The notes under the pieces are model-generated. The model did no database searches. It was not told the DNA's origin and was given only the letters and a program-made list of their open reading frames with translations. A DNA stretch of 64,000 nt from G025836975 sp040391135 (GTDB lineage Bacteria > Pseudomonadota > Gammaproteobacteria > Burkholderiales > Burkholderiaceae_B), in NCBI GenBank assembly GCA_040391135.1, contig JBEBYL010000008.1, forward strand, positions 1 through 64,000. The letters run 5' to 3'. Shown here piece after piece: positions 15,580 through 24,795 of this stretch; position 1 is the stretch's first letter, and each line of letters begins with the position of its first letter. A program made the position numbers and the translations under genes.

Positions 15580-16455
15580 ATGCCGAGCATGTCGTTGTTC
15601 TTATCACAGCTATTCAACGGGCTTGCTACAGGCCTGTTGCTGGCACTTATCAGTACAGGCTTGACCATTATCTACGGCACGCTCGGCGTTGTTAACTTTG
15701 CGCATGGGGCCCTGTTTGTTGTCGGGTCCTATGCTGGCTTTACCGCGTATGGCATGACGGACTCGTTCGTCATTGCCATTATTGCGGGCGCCCTGGTTGC
15801 GCTGTTTGTGGGGCTTATCGTCGAGCGCGGCCTGATGCGCATGTATTACGGTCGACCGCCCGAGGACCAGATCCTGGTCACCTTCGGGATAGGCATCATC
15901 CTGGTGGAGCTTGTGCGGTCCATCTACGGCGGGATCAGCCTGTCGGTACCGACCCCCGAGTGGGGACAGGGGGTGGCCCATATAGGGTCGCTGATTTACC
16001 CGCTGTATCGCCTGCAGGCGCTGGCCATAGCGGCCGGCACGCTGGCCGTGCTGTATTACGTTCTTTACCGCACCAGCCTGGGCTTGATCGTGCGCGCGGG
16101 TATTGAAGACGCGCAGATGGTCAATGTATTGGGCATCAACGTCAAGCGGACCTTCCTGCTGGTATTCGGCATTGGGGCCATGGCGGCGGGTTATGCCGGC
16201 GTCATCGATTCTCCCATTGTCACCCTGTCGCCGGACATGGGCCACCGGATACTGGTCGACTCCTTTGTCGTGGTCGTGATCGGCGGCGTGGGATCCTTTC
16301 CCGGCGCCATCATCGGCGGCATCATCGCGGGTGAAATTCTTAGTCTTACCTCTATGTTCAATCCTGCATATTCTCACGTCATGCTGTTTGTCGTCATGGC
16401 TCTGGTCCTTATCTTCCGGCCGCAAGGTCTGATGGGACAGGAGGGTCGTGAATGA
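15580..16455 (+). CDS. LivH-like HAAT permease
   Basis: A 291-residue inner-membrane permease with about eight helices. Family marks are the N-terminal LFNGLATGLLLALISTGLTIIYGTLGVVNFAHG region and the C-terminal VVVIGGVGSFPGAIIGGIIAGEI, the segment that contacts the ATPase. AAAGGAGGAGCTTGA precedes the ATG. The stop overlaps the next gene by four bases (ATGA), so translation is coupled. It forms the membrane channel together with the fused LivM-LivG protein. Confidence 0.92.
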   Translation: MPSMSLFLSQLFNGLATGLLLALISTGLTIIYGTLGVVNFAHGALFVVGSYAGFTAYGMTDSFVIAIIAGALVALFVGLIVERGLMRMYYGRPPEDQILVTFGIGIILVELVRSIYGGISLSVPTPEWGQGVAHIGSLIYPLYRLQALAIAAGTLAVLYYVLYRTSLGLIVRAGIEDAQMVNVLGINVKRTFLLVFGIGAMAAGYAGVIDSPIVTLSPDMGHRILVDSFVVVVIGGVGSFPGAIIGGIIAGEILSLTSMFNPAYSHVMLFVVMALVLIFRPQGLMGQEGRE

Positions 16456-18287
16456 GCACGCATAATCAAACATTCGCGCGCCGGCAGATGGGCGAAATCG
16501 TGGTGGGCATCTGTTTGCTGGCCGCCCCTTTCGTCCTGCCCCACCTGGGCATGAGCGCCGATCTGCTGACCCGCATCCTGATCTGGGGCCTGTTCGGCCT
16601 GGGCTTCGATCTGCTGTTCGGCTATACCGGCCTGCTGTCCTTCGGCCAGTCCGCCTTCTACGGCACCGGCGGTTTCGTGGCGGCTTATCTGCTGACTTCC
16701 GGAATCGTGCCCCATATGCTGGCCGCCTTGCTGGTGGGGGTGGTCGTCGCCGCGCTGGCCGGCCTGGCCATTGGCTACCTGACCTTGCGGCGAACGGGTA
16801 TTTATTTCGCAATGAGCACCTTGGCTTTCGGCGAGATGTTCTACTTCCTGGAAAACTCGCTGTTCAAGGAGTACACAGGCGGGGAAAACGGCATCGCCGG
16901 AGTGCCTCCGCCGGAAATAGCGCTGGGTTTCACTACCATCAAGATTTCCAGCGGTTGGCCGATGTACTGGTTCGTGGCGATCTTCTTCTTCATCGGCTAC
17001 CTGATCGCCCGCCGCATCGTGCGCTCACCCTTTGGCGCCGTGCTCAAGGCCATACGGGGCAATCCCAAGCGCGCCATGGCGCTGGGCCATGCCATACAGG
17101 GCTACAAGCTGACCGTGTTCGTGATCGCGGCGGCCTATGGCGGCCTGGCGGGTGGATTGCTGGGCGTGTTCCAGTCGTACATGCCGCCGGACGCCTTTTC
17201 GCTCGACACGTCGGCGCAACTGGTCATACAGACCGTCATGGGCGGCGCGGGCACCTTGCTGGGGCCTTTGCTGGGCGCGACGATCTGGCTGTACCTTTAT
17301 GAAGGGCTGCAGCAATTGTCCAATGTCGGCGCATACTGGAAGCTGATACTTGGCATTGTGTTCGTGGTGCTGGTCACGGTATTCCGCCATGGCGTCGCGG
17401 GCGGCGTGCTCGATTACATGAAGCGCCGCCGCAAGACGACCAAGATCGTCGATCCCGAAGCGAATGTGGAAGCCATGGCGCAGCTGGATATCGTGGCGCC
17501 CATTTCCGGCGGCCGCCCTGGCGCACCGGTGCTGGAAGCGCGCGGCATCACCAAGCAGTATGGCGGCCTGACCGCGGTCAGCGATGTCACGTTCTCGCTG
17601 TCGGAAGGTGAAATGCGCGGCGTCATCGGCCCCAACGGCGCCGGGAAGTCGACCTTCTTCGCCATGCTGGCCGGCGAGCTTGCCACCACGAAAGGGCAGG
17701 TGTTCTTCCGCGGCCAGGAAATCACCGGCATCGGCGTCACCGCGGTTTGCCAACTGGGCATGAGCAAAAGCTACCAGATCAACCAGTTGTTCGAAGGGCT
17801 TACGGTCAGGCAGAATGCGATGATCCCCGTGCTGGCTCGCAGCCGAGGCAAATTCCGCATCGACTTGCTGCGCGGCCTGCATCATTCCAAGGTTCTGGAC
17901 GAGCAGGTCAACGCGGCCATTGAACTGGTGGCGCTGACGCATCAGGCCGATACGCTGGTGTCCGAGCTTTCCTACGGCGAAAAGCGCCGCCTGGAAATCG
18001 GCCTGGCCCTGGCCACCGGCGCCAACGTGCTGTTGTTCGACGAGCCGCTAGCCGGCCTGGGACCAGAGGAACGCGTGCACGTCGTGGCATTACTTAAATC
18101 GATTCGCAAGGGCCGCAGCATGGTCATCGTCGAGCACGACATGGACGCCATGTTCGAGCTGGCCGAACGAATCACCGTACTTTATGAAGGCCGCAAACTG
18201 GCGGAAGGCACACCCGATGAAATTCGGGTGGATCCGGCAGTCCAGGCAGCATATCTCGGAGGGATGGACGAGCATGAGTCTGCTTGA
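16452..18287 (+). CDS. Fused LivM permease - LivG ATPase
   Basis: A single 611-residue polypeptide joining two subunits that are usually separate. Residues about 1-325 are a LivM-type permease (LGFDLLFGYTGLLSFGQSAFYG; VIQTVMGGAGTLLGPLLGA). A linker of roughly 35 residues follows (MKRRRKTTKIVDPEANVEAM). From about 360 comes a LivG-type ATPase with Walker A GPNGAGKST, Q-loop near KSYQINQLF, signature LSYGEKRRLEIG, Walker B NVLLFDEPLAGLGPEE and switch histidine VEHDMD. I saw no frameshift or internal ribosome site that would suggest two proteins. The 3' end overlaps livF by 14 bases. Confidence 0.92.
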   Translation: MSTHNQTFARRQMGEIVVGICLLAAPFVLPHLGMSADLLTRILIWGLFGLGFDLLFGYTGLLSFGQSAFYGTGGFVAAYLLTSGIVPHMLAALLVGVVVAALAGLAIGYLTLRRTGIYFAMSTLAFGEMFYFLENSLFKEYTGGENGIAGVPPPEIALGFTTIKISSGWPMYWFVAIFFFIGYLIARRIVRSPFGAVLKAIRGNPKRAMALGHAIQGYKLTVFVIAAAYGGLAGGLLGVFQSYMPPDAFSLDTSAQLVIQTVMGGAGTLLGPLLGATIWLYLYEGLQQLSNVGAYWKLILGIVFVVLVTVFRHGVAGGVLDYMKRRRKTTKIVDPEANVEAMAQLDIVAPISGGRPGAPVLEARGITKQYGGLTAVSDVTFSLSEGEMRGVIGPNGAGKSTFFAMLAGELATTKGQVFFRGQEITGIGVTAVCQLGMSKSYQINQLFEGLTVRQNAMIPVLARSRGKFRIDLLRGLHHSKVLDEQVNAAIELVALTHQADTLVSELSYGEKRRLEIGLALATGANVLLFDEPLAGLGPEERVHVVALLKSIRKGRSMVIVEHDMDAMFELAERITVLYEGRKLAEGTPDEIRVDPAVQAAYLGGMDEHESA

Positions 18288-18978
18288 GGTCGAAAACATC
18301 AATAGCTACTACGGGGATTCCCATATCCTGTTCGATGTATCTATGCGCGTGGAAGAAAACGAAGTGGTGGCCTTGCTGGGCCGTAATGGCGCCGGCAAGA
18401 GCACCACGCTGAAGTCCCTGATGGGCATGGTGCAGCCGAAAAGCGGCATCGTTCGCCACCACGGGGCCGAGGTGCAGAATCTTCCGCCGTACGAGCTCGC
18501 CAAACGGGGAATCCAACTGGTGCCCGAAGAGCGGCGCATCTTCGGGCAGATAACCGTGCAGGAGAACCTGCAGTTGGCCGCCATGACCGCCGAGACATCG
18601 CGGACGCTGGACGAGATCTACGAAACGTTCCCGCGCCTGGCCGAGCGCAGGCGCAATCGCGGCAAGCAATTGTCGGGCGGGGAACAGCAAATGCTGGCCA
18701 TTGCTCGGGCGATGATACGCAATGCCAACCTCATTATGCTGGACGAGCCCTTTGAAGGCCTGGCCCCGCTTATTGTGCGCGACCTGATCCAGGTGTGCCG
18801 CAATCTGGCTGAAAGCGGAAACACCATCATCATCGTCGAGCAGAACGTGCACGCGGCCTTGTCGCTGGCCGATCGCTGCTACCTGCTCAATAACGGCCAT
18901 ATGGTCTTCGAGGGCACGCCCGCCCAGTTGCACGAAGACAATTCCGTTATTCAGAAGTATCTGGGGGTCAAGGTCTAG
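18274..18978 (+). CDS. LivF-like HAAT ATPase
   Basis: A 234-residue ABC ATPase. MSLLEVENINSYYGDSHIL is the usual LivF N-terminus, so the internal ATG at 18274 is chosen over an upstream in-frame one; GGAGGGATGGACGAGC precedes it. Walker A GRNGAGKST, signature LSGGEQQMLAIARA, Walker B NLIMLDEPFEGLAP and H-loop IVEQNVHAAL are all intact. It pairs with the LivG half of the upstream fusion. It is the last gene of the operon and is followed at once by a strong terminator. Confidence 0.93.
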   Translation: MSLLEVENINSYYGDSHILFDVSMRVEENEVVALLGRNGAGKSTTLKSLMGMVQPKSGIVRHHGAEVQNLPPYELAKRGIQLVPEERRIFGQITVQENLQLAAMTAETSRTLDEIYETFPRLAERRRNRGKQLSGGEQQMLAIARAMIRNANLIMLDEPFEGLAPLIVRDLIQVCRNLAESGNTIIIVEQNVHAALSLADRCYLLNNGHMVFEGTPAQLHEDNSVIQKYLGVKV

Positions 18979-19000
18979 GCCGGGTCCCGCAGCGGCAATG

Positions 19001-19030
19001 AAGGGGGCGGCTTCGGCCGCCTTCTTTTTT
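19001..19030 (+). terminator. Terminator of the first HAAT operon
   Basis: The stem GGCGGC (19006-19011), loop TTCG and GCCGCC (19016-19021) is extended by outer A-T and wobble pairs. The run TTCTTTTTT follows. Confidence 0.88.
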
Positions 19031-19206
19031 CCGAACGGCATGCAAGCCGTGAGGTGGACAGCCGGTGGGGCATTTCCGGATTAAGGGATTGCTTCGCCCG
19101 CTGCAACACTGAAAGCCATCTATGGCCGCTACTGCGCCGCCCGGCGCAGAGGTATCATATCGGTCTACGCGGCCCGCATTATCGGCTGTGGACGAAGGAG
19201 GGAGCG

Positions 19207-19920
19207 ATGTTAACCTCCGGTACTTTCATGTCTAGAGGTTATTTTATGCGGCCTATCGATGGCGCTGAATCGGACGTGTCCGAAATCGACCCCGCCGGCG
19301 CCCATGCCGTTCGGCCGGGCAGTTACCAGCTTGACTACATTACGTCCAGCAAGCTTCCCACTCCGTGGGCAACGTTTTCCATTCATGTGTTCGTCGATCC
19401 GGCGACCGCCAAAGAGCACATCATGCTGACGCTGGGCGATGTGGCGGACGGCGCGCCGGTGCTGGCGCGGGTTCACTCCGAGTGTTTGACGGGCGATGGC
19501 CTGTTCAGCCAGCGTTGCGATTGCGGAGCGCAATTGCAGACCGCCATGCAAGCCATTGCCGCCGAAGGGCGCGGAGCCTTGCTGTATTTGCGCCAGGAAG
19601 GGCGCGGTATCGGGCTGGTCAACAAGATACGGGCGTATAAGCTGCAGGACGAGGGCGCCGACACCGTCGAGGCCAACGAGCAACTGGGTTTTCCCGCCGA
19701 TATGCGCCGCTACGACCTGTGCAAGCCCATGCTCGACCGCTACGGCATTGCCTCGCTTAAATTGATGACCAACAACCCGCGCAAAGTGGATGCGATGGAA
19801 AAGCTGGGCATCCATGTTGCCGAGCGTATTCCCTTGCAAGTGAATCGCAATCCCCACAATGAAAGCTACCTGAGCACCAAGGCCGCCAAGCTGGGCCATT
19901 GGCTGAAAGAGCGCATCTAA
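19207..19920 (+). CDS. ribA: GTP cyclohydrolase II
   Basis: A 237-residue enzyme of riboflavin synthesis that opens the GTP imidazole ring with loss of formate and pyrophosphate. The start at 19207 is set by ACGAAGGAGGGAGCG; a longer in-frame reading from 19054 has no ribosome site. The zinc ligands are Cys93, Cys104 and Cys106 (ECLTGDGLFSQRCDC). Other marks are YLRQEGRGIGLVNKIRAY, the catalytic Tyr/Arg zone, and LMTNNPRKV. It is slightly longer at the N-terminus than E. coli RibA (196 aa). No FMN riboswitch was seen; a CTGCGCC/GGCGCAG hairpin at 19132-19149 is the only leader structure. Confidence 0.93.
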   Translation: MLTSGTFMSRGYFMRPIDGAESDVSEIDPAGAHAVRPGSYQLDYITSSKLPTPWATFSIHVFVDPATAKEHIMLTLGDVADGAPVLARVHSECLTGDGLFSQRCDCGAQLQTAMQAIAAEGRGALLYLRQEGRGIGLVNKIRAYKLQDEGADTVEANEQLGFPADMRRYDLCKPMLDRYGIASLKLMTNNPRKVDAMEKLGIHVAERIPLQVNRNPHNESYLSTKAAKLGHWLKERI

Positions 19921-19985
19921 CCGCGGAAAAGGCGGCGAAAGGCCGGCCTTTGTCGTCCGGGCGTTCACCGCCTTGGCTGCCGAAG

Positions 19986-21374
19986 TCAGACCTCGGCCAT
20001 GAAGCGCATCTTGAAGCGCCGGCCCTTGATGTTGCCGGTGCTTAAGCGGGCAAAGGCCTGTTTCGCGATGGAGCGCTCCAGCGCCACGAAACTGACGAAC
20101 TCCAGAATATTGATCTTGCCGATCTGATCGCCGGCGAAGCCGGCGTCTTTGGTCAGCGCGCCCAGGATATCCCCCGGGCGCAGCTTGTCTTTTTTCCCGC
20201 CTTGTATGCAAAGCGTGACCATGGGGGCGCGCAAGCGGCCTCCGGGCGCGGGCTTGAGCGCCTTGGGATTGGCCCAGGCAATGGGCTGGCCCTGGTATTG
20301 CTCGATCTGGTTGGCCCAGCGCATTTCATGCGGCGCGCACAGACTGAGCGCAAGTCCTTTCTTTTCGCCGCGTCCGGTGCGCCCGATGCGGTGAATATGC
20401 ACCTCCGGGTCCGGCGTTATTTCTACGTTGATCACGGCGTCCAATCCGTCGATGTCCAGGCCGCGGGCCGCCACATCCGTGGCGACGAGCACCGAGCAGC
20501 TGCGGTTGGCGAACTGTACGAGCACATCTTCGCGGTCGCGCTGCTCCAGGTCGCCGTGCAGCGCCAGGGCGCTGAAACCCCGGGCATCCAGGTACTCGGA
20601 CAACTCGCGGCATTGCGCCTTGGTATTGCAGAAGGCCAGGGTCGATTCGGGGCGAAAATGCTCCAGCAACTGGGCCACCAGCGCATGGCGGCGATCCGCG
20701 TCGATCTCGTAGAAGCGCTGTTCGATCTGGCTGGCGTCATGCACCGATTCCAGCTTGATCTCGGCGGGCTTGTTCAGGAATCGGGCGCTGGCCTTGCGGA
20801 TATCGTCCGCATAGGTTGCGGAGAACAGCAGGGTCTGCCGCTTGGCGGGACATGCCTTGACGATTTTCGCCACATCATCAAAGAAACCCATGTCCAGCAT
20901 GCGGTCGGCTTCGTCCAGCACCAGAGTATGGACGGCGGCCAGGTCGACGGTGTTGCGTTCGATGTGATCCATCAGCCTGCCGGGCGTGCCGACCACGATA
21001 TGCGCGCCGAACTTCAGCGATTCAACCTGAGGCCGGATGGGCGATCCGCCGCATAAGGTAATGACCTTGATATTGCCCAGCGCCCGGGCGAGCCGGCGCA
21101 GTTCCTTGGCCACTTGTTCCGCCAGCTCGCGCGTGGGGCACAGCACCAATGCCTGGATGGCAAATTGCGCGGGATCCAGGCGATGGACGATGCCCAGGCC
21201 GAAGGCGGCGGTTTTGCCGCTGCCGGTCTTGGCCTGCACAATCAGATCGCGTCCGTCCAGCACCTGCGGCAAGGCTTGAGCCTGGACAGGCGTCATGGAC
21301 TGGTAGCCCAGGGTGTCCAGGTTGTCGAGGACGGCGCGCGGAAGGGGCAGCGTGGAGAACGAAAGAGGGGTCAC
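19986..21374 (-). CDS. dbpA: ATP-dependent RNA helicase DbpA
   Basis: A 462-residue DEAD-box protein. Motif Q is PVQAQALPQ, motif I AKTGSGKT, Ia PTRELAEQ, II LDEADRML, III SAT and VI HRIGRTGRGEKKG. The C-terminal domain from about 388 (VTLCIQGGKKDKLRPGDILGAL...) is the DbpA-type RRM that binds hairpin 92 of 23S rRNA, which separates it from RhlE or SrmB. It acts in large-subunit assembly. It is convergent with ribA across 65 bases. Confidence 0.93.
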   Translation of the reverse strand: MTPLSFSTLPLPRAVLDNLDTLGYQSMTPVQAQALPQVLDGRDLIVQAKTGSGKTAAFGLGIVHRLDPAQFAIQALVLCPTRELAEQVAKELRRLARALGNIKVITLCGGSPIRPQVESLKFGAHIVVGTPGRLMDHIERNTVDLAAVHTLVLDEADRMLDMGFFDDVAKIVKACPAKRQTLLFSATYADDIRKASARFLNKPAEIKLESVHDASQIEQRFYEIDADRRHALVAQLLEHFRPESTLAFCNTKAQCRELSEYLDARGFSALALHGDLEQRDREDVLVQFANRSCSVLVATDVAARGLDIDGLDAVINVEITPDPEVHIHRIGRTGRGEKKGLALSLCAPHEMRWANQIEQYQGQPIAWANPKALKPAPGGRLRAPMVTLCIQGGKKDKLRPGDILGALTKDAGFAGDQIGKINILEFVSFVALERSIAKQAFARLSTGNIKGRRFKMRFMAEV

Positions 21375-21458
21375 AATAGGCCTGGCGTATAACAGATATC
21401 CGGCCCCGCTCCAGGATGGACGCGAGGTCGGACGGCAGGCCCGATTGTAGCGCGCCTG

Positions 21459-22106
21459 TCAGGCGGCCTGAGCCGTTTCCGGGTTGAAGGATCGGGAGGC
21501 CAGCGTCTTGATGCATTCATCCGCGGTTTGGAAGGCTTGTGCGCGGCTATCGGCGCCAAGATCGGTGCCTTCGGCGCGCACGACCCGAATATCGGTGATG
21601 CCGAAAAAGCCGAATACGGTCTTCAAATAGGTTTCCTGATGCTCCATGGCGCGTCCCGCTTCGCTGCTGGAGTAGACGCCGCCACGGCTCAGAGCGGCAA
21701 TGACGATTTTTCCGGCGGCCAGGCCGACAGGCCCGTTTTCGGTGTACTTGAAGGTGCGTCCGGCCTGGGCCAGGCGATCGATCCAGGATTTGAGCTGAGA
21801 GGGAATCGAAAAGTTGTACAAGGGCGCCCCGACGACGATGACGTCTGCGGCCATGAACTGCGAGACGAGCGCTTCAGACAGTGCGTTTTCGCGGCGCTGC
21901 GCTTCAGTCAGCGTTTCGTTCGAGGGCGGCAGGCGAAAGCCCATTGCATCGCGCGAAAAATGGCTGGGGGTATCCTCGGCCAGGTCCAGGTAATCGACCT
22001 GGGTGTCGGGATTGTCGTTCAGCCATTGAGCGACGGTGTCTTTGGTCAGTTTGCGCGAAACGGAATTCGAGCCGTTGATGCTTGAGTCGACATGCAGCAA
22101 TTTCAT
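21459..22106 (-). CDS. azoR: FMN-dependent NADH-azoreductase
   Basis: A 215-residue flavodoxin-fold quinone/azo reductase. It starts MKLLHVDSSINGSNSVSRKL, the FMN phosphate-binding loop. VIVVGAPLYNFSIPSQLKSWIDR and the AALSRGGVYSS block are typical of AzoR/AcpD. It reduces quinones and azo compounds by two electrons, probably guarding against electrophile stress. It is divergent from a LysR regulator, which probably controls it through the 126-base shared region. Confidence 0.92.
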   Translation of the reverse strand: MKLLHVDSSINGSNSVSRKLTKDTVAQWLNDNPDTQVDYLDLAEDTPSHFSRDAMGFRLPPSNETLTEAQRRENALSEALVSQFMAADVIVVGAPLYNFSIPSQLKSWIDRLAQAGRTFKYTENGPVGLAAGKIVIAALSRGGVYSSSEAGRAMEHQETYLKTVFGFFGITDIRVVRAEGTDLGADSRAQAFQTADECIKTLASRSFNPETAQAA

Positions 22107-22160
22107 AAATACTCCGGGTTCTTGGAAAGGTTTCTGGGAATGGAGTCATTATGAATTGGT

Positions 22161-22178
22161 GCTTAATTGTTGATAAGC
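22161..22178. promoter_or_regulatory. Candidate LysR-type operator between azoR and lysR
   Basis: GCTTA (22161-22165)-N8-TAAGC (22174-22178) is an interrupted palindrome in the AT-rich divergent intergenic region. This is where LysR regulators usually bind to control both flanking genes. Confidence 0.45.
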
Positions 22179-22232
22179 CATCAAAATTGCGATAGATTGT
22201 CCTGTTTTCGTATCTAATAAAAAGGCGCCGGC

Positions 22233-23132
22233 ATGCAGGACTTGAACGATATGCTTTATTTCGCCGAGGTTGTCGGCCAAGGCAGTTTCGCCGCCGCCGG
22301 CCGTGCGCTGGGGCTGCCCAAATCACGCCTGTCGCGCCGCGTCGCCCGGCTCGAGGACGAGCTTGGCGTGCGCTTGTTGCAACGTACCACCCGCAAGCTT
22401 TCGCTGACCACCGCGGGCGAACTGTATTACCGTCATTGCGCCGTCCTGCGCGAAGAGGCCGAGGCCGCCGCTGCCGCTGTGGCGCAGGTCCAGACCGAGC
22501 CGCGCGGCATCATCCGTGTCGTCTGTCCCGTTACGCTGGTGCAGACCGTGATCGGCCCCATGCTTCCCGACTTCCAGGCGCGCCATCCGCAGGTCCAGGT
22601 GCATATGCAGGCCAGCAATCGCGTGGTCGATCTGGTCGAAGAGGGGGTGGACGTGGCCTTGCGCGTGCGCGGATCGCTGGCCGACAGCGGCAGCCTGGTG
22701 GTCAAGCAATTGGGCCAGTCGCTGGGGGTGCTGGTGGCCAGTCCGGCTCAACTGGAACGGCAGGGGGCGCCGCAACTGCCCAGCGACCTGACTTTGCTGG
22801 ATTCGGTGGCGATGTCGGCCAGCGACGGCCGGGCGTTCTGGAAATTGTTCGGGCCCAACGGGGCGCAGTACACGGTCACGCACAAGCCGCGTTTTCTGGT
22901 TGACGACCTGCTGGCCCTGAAGTTCGCCATCGAGGGCGGCATAGGCCTGGGCGTCCTGCCCGACTATATGTGCCGCGATGAAATCGCCGATGGCAGGCTG
23001 GTGCCGGTATTGCCTGGCTGGGCGCCCCAGCCAGGCATTATTCATGCCGTTTTCGGCTCGCGCCGCGGGATGGTCCCGGCAGTCCGCGCGTTCCTGGATT
23101 TCCTGGGCGAGCGCATGGTGCCCGAGGCCTAG
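22233..23132 (+). CDS. LysR family transcriptional regulator
   Basis: A 299-residue regulator. The N-terminal winged helix-turn-helix (about 1-60) shows MLYFAEVVGQGSFAAAGRAL, then LPKSRLSRRVARLEDELGVRLLQRTTR. An effector-binding domain of two alpha/beta lobes follows (about 90-295). The subgroup with LPKSRLSRRV and VRLLQRTTRKLSLT commonly regulates quinone, azo or drug-stress genes transcribed divergently. Here the divergent target is azoR. Confidence 0.92.
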   Translation: MQDLNDMLYFAEVVGQGSFAAAGRALGLPKSRLSRRVARLEDELGVRLLQRTTRKLSLTTAGELYYRHCAVLREEAEAAAAAVAQVQTEPRGIIRVVCPVTLVQTVIGPMLPDFQARHPQVQVHMQASNRVVDLVEEGVDVALRVRGSLADSGSLVVKQLGQSLGVLVASPAQLERQGAPQLPSDLTLLDSVAMSASDGRAFWKLFGPNGAQYTVTHKPRFLVDDLLALKFAIEGGIGLGVLPDYMCRDEIADGRLVPVLPGWAPQPGIIHAVFGSRRGMVPAVRAFLDFLGERMVPEA

Positions 23133-23172
23133 ACCCAGTGCGGCTGATGCGTTCCGGCCGCGACTGGCCGGG

Positions 23173-24747
23173 TCATGGGCGGGAGCATTTTTCCGTGGGC
23201 GGGATGATGCCCCAGTTCAGATCAATCATCGGACTTTTTTCTGAGGACCAGGGTGTGCTGGCCGTGCCTTGCCAGCGCGCCCGCTCGAATAGCCGCAGCA
23301 ATTGCGCATCGGGTTCGCCGCGAGTGCGCCGGCTGTAGACCAGCAGGGCCCCGCAGTCCAGCGCTGTGGAGGGATCGAGCCAGGGGGATTCTTCGTAGCG
23401 CCCATTGATGAAGACCTGGGCGTCGGGCCCGCGGTGAATGGCGATATTGCCGCCCAGCCAGGTATCCGATGCGATCAGCGTCAATGCAGTTCCAGGCACA
23501 TGCTGTCGCCAGATGGCCTCCATTTGCTGCGAAATGATGGCGCCGGGAAACATCGAACGTGTGTCGCGGCCTGAATACCAGGCAAGGGGTCCGCGCCCGA
23601 TGGCGTAGCCGACAGCCATCAGGATATGTATGGCGACGACCACGATGGCGATCCGGCGCAGGGTGGTGCGCTCATCGCCGGAAATTCGCCACAGTGCGTA
23701 GAAGCCGAAAAGAATGAAGAACGTGGTGCCCCATGAGGCCACCAGGCGGGTGCCCAGCAGAGCCGAAACCAGCACTGTCGAGACAAAAGGCGTCAAGCCC
23801 ACCCAGAGCAGGAAGGACCTGTCCCAGGCGGACAGTTCGGATGCATAGTATTTTTTACGCTCCACCTGCGCGTCAACGGCATAGACGGCGCGTGGGGCGG
23901 TTTTGCGGTTCCACCAGGCCCAGGCCAGCCACACCGCCAGCATGGGACTGAGCCGGGCCAACTGGTCCAGGGTGAAATCCAGGATGTGCTTGAAGGCGTC
24001 CAGGTAGCCGCTGGTATCCAGCGAACTGTCGGCATAGCGCAAAGGCTGGAATGAATGGATGGCCAGCCAATAGACATGGGGCGAGATCACGACTGCGAAG
24101 GCGGCCAGCGCCCAGGCCAGCCCCTTGAGGTTGCGCGGGTCCTTGAAACTGCCTTGCCGCAGCATGAAGCACAGGAAGGCGGTGAACTGTATGACCGCGC
24201 TGTACTTGGTCATGGTGGCGATGGCGCATACCGCGCCCAGCCATAGCCAATTGCTTGCACCTTGATACCGTAAGGCGCGGTAGAACAGCCAGGTCGCGGC
24301 GGCAATCGACCAAAGCTGCACGGTGTTGTGGTTGTATATGGTTCCGCGCAAGGAGAAATAAATGCTGGTCGATACGATCAGCATGGCTATCAGCGCCTTG
24401 CGGGGCGTTGTGAATTCCCGCCCCAGCAACCAGACAAACCACAGGGCCAGGGCCGAAAAAAGCTGGCCCGCGAAAAATGTCAGCCACACCGGGCGGCCGA
24501 TTATTTGGGTAAGCACATGCATGAACCACGAGGGCACCGGAGGATGCTTGTAGTAGCCCAGCTCAAGGCTGGACGCCCAGACCAGCTCTTCCATCCCATC
24601 CAGGTCGGGCGCGCGGTGGCTGATGCCGCAAAGTATCGTCCAAAGCGCAACCATGCCCAGAAGGAACAGCAATACCGACAGATTCAATCTGGCCGTGTCC
24701 CTGGCGCTTGCGGCTTTCTGTGCCGGTCCGATGGTGCTGGTGCTCAT
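23173..24747 (-). CDS. ArnT/PMT-like GT39-family membrane glycosyltransferase
   Basis: A 524-residue protein with about ten membrane helices. The first external loop carries the acidic motif RAPDLDGMEELVWASSLELGYYKHPP, where the Asp/Glu pair is the expected catalytic or metal site. FSLRGTIYNHNTVQLW is the second family block. The family moves sugars from polyprenyl phosphates to lipid A, proteins or glycans. The C-terminal 120 residues form a periplasmic domain. The ATG at 24747 is preferred; a TTG at 24795 overlaps the OPT gene's stop. It is probably co-transcribed behind the OPT transporter. Confidence 0.82.
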   Translation of the reverse strand: MSTSTIGPAQKAASARDTARLNLSVLLFLLGMVALWTILCGISHRAPDLDGMEELVWASSLELGYYKHPPVPSWFMHVLTQIIGRPVWLTFFAGQLFSALALWFVWLLGREFTTPRKALIAMLIVSTSIYFSLRGTIYNHNTVQLWSIAAATWLFYRALRYQGASNWLWLGAVCAIATMTKYSAVIQFTAFLCFMLRQGSFKDPRNLKGLAWALAAFAVVISPHVYWLAIHSFQPLRYADSSLDTSGYLDAFKHILDFTLDQLARLSPMLAVWLAWAWWNRKTAPRAVYAVDAQVERKKYYASELSAWDRSFLLWVGLTPFVSTVLVSALLGTRLVASWGTTFFILFGFYALWRISGDERTTLRRIAIVVVAIHILMAVGYAIGRGPLAWYSGRDTRSMFPGAIISQQMEAIWRQHVPGTALTLIASDTWLGGNIAIHRGPDAQVFINGRYEESPWLDPSTALDCGALLVYSRRTRGEPDAQLLRLFERARWQGTASTPWSSEKSPMIDLNWGIIPPTEKCSRP

Positions 24748-24795
24748 GTCTTGCGTGGTTATCCTGTGGTGTTGCGGGACGGGCCGCTGTTTCAA

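Noticed and set aside
14195..15607. A 470-codon open frame antisense to the HAAT binding-protein gene
   Set aside because: The plus-strand frame is a clear Peripla_BP_6 protein. The antisense product has no recognisable domain and arises from high G+C.
16452..18287. Frameshift or assembly error joining LivM and LivG
   Set aside because: The frame is continuous with a plausible linker and intact motifs on both sides, so a true fusion is more likely.
18979..19206. FMN riboswitch upstream of ribA
   Set aside because: No conserved FMN-aptamer segments are visible. Only a terminator and one small GC hairpin are present.
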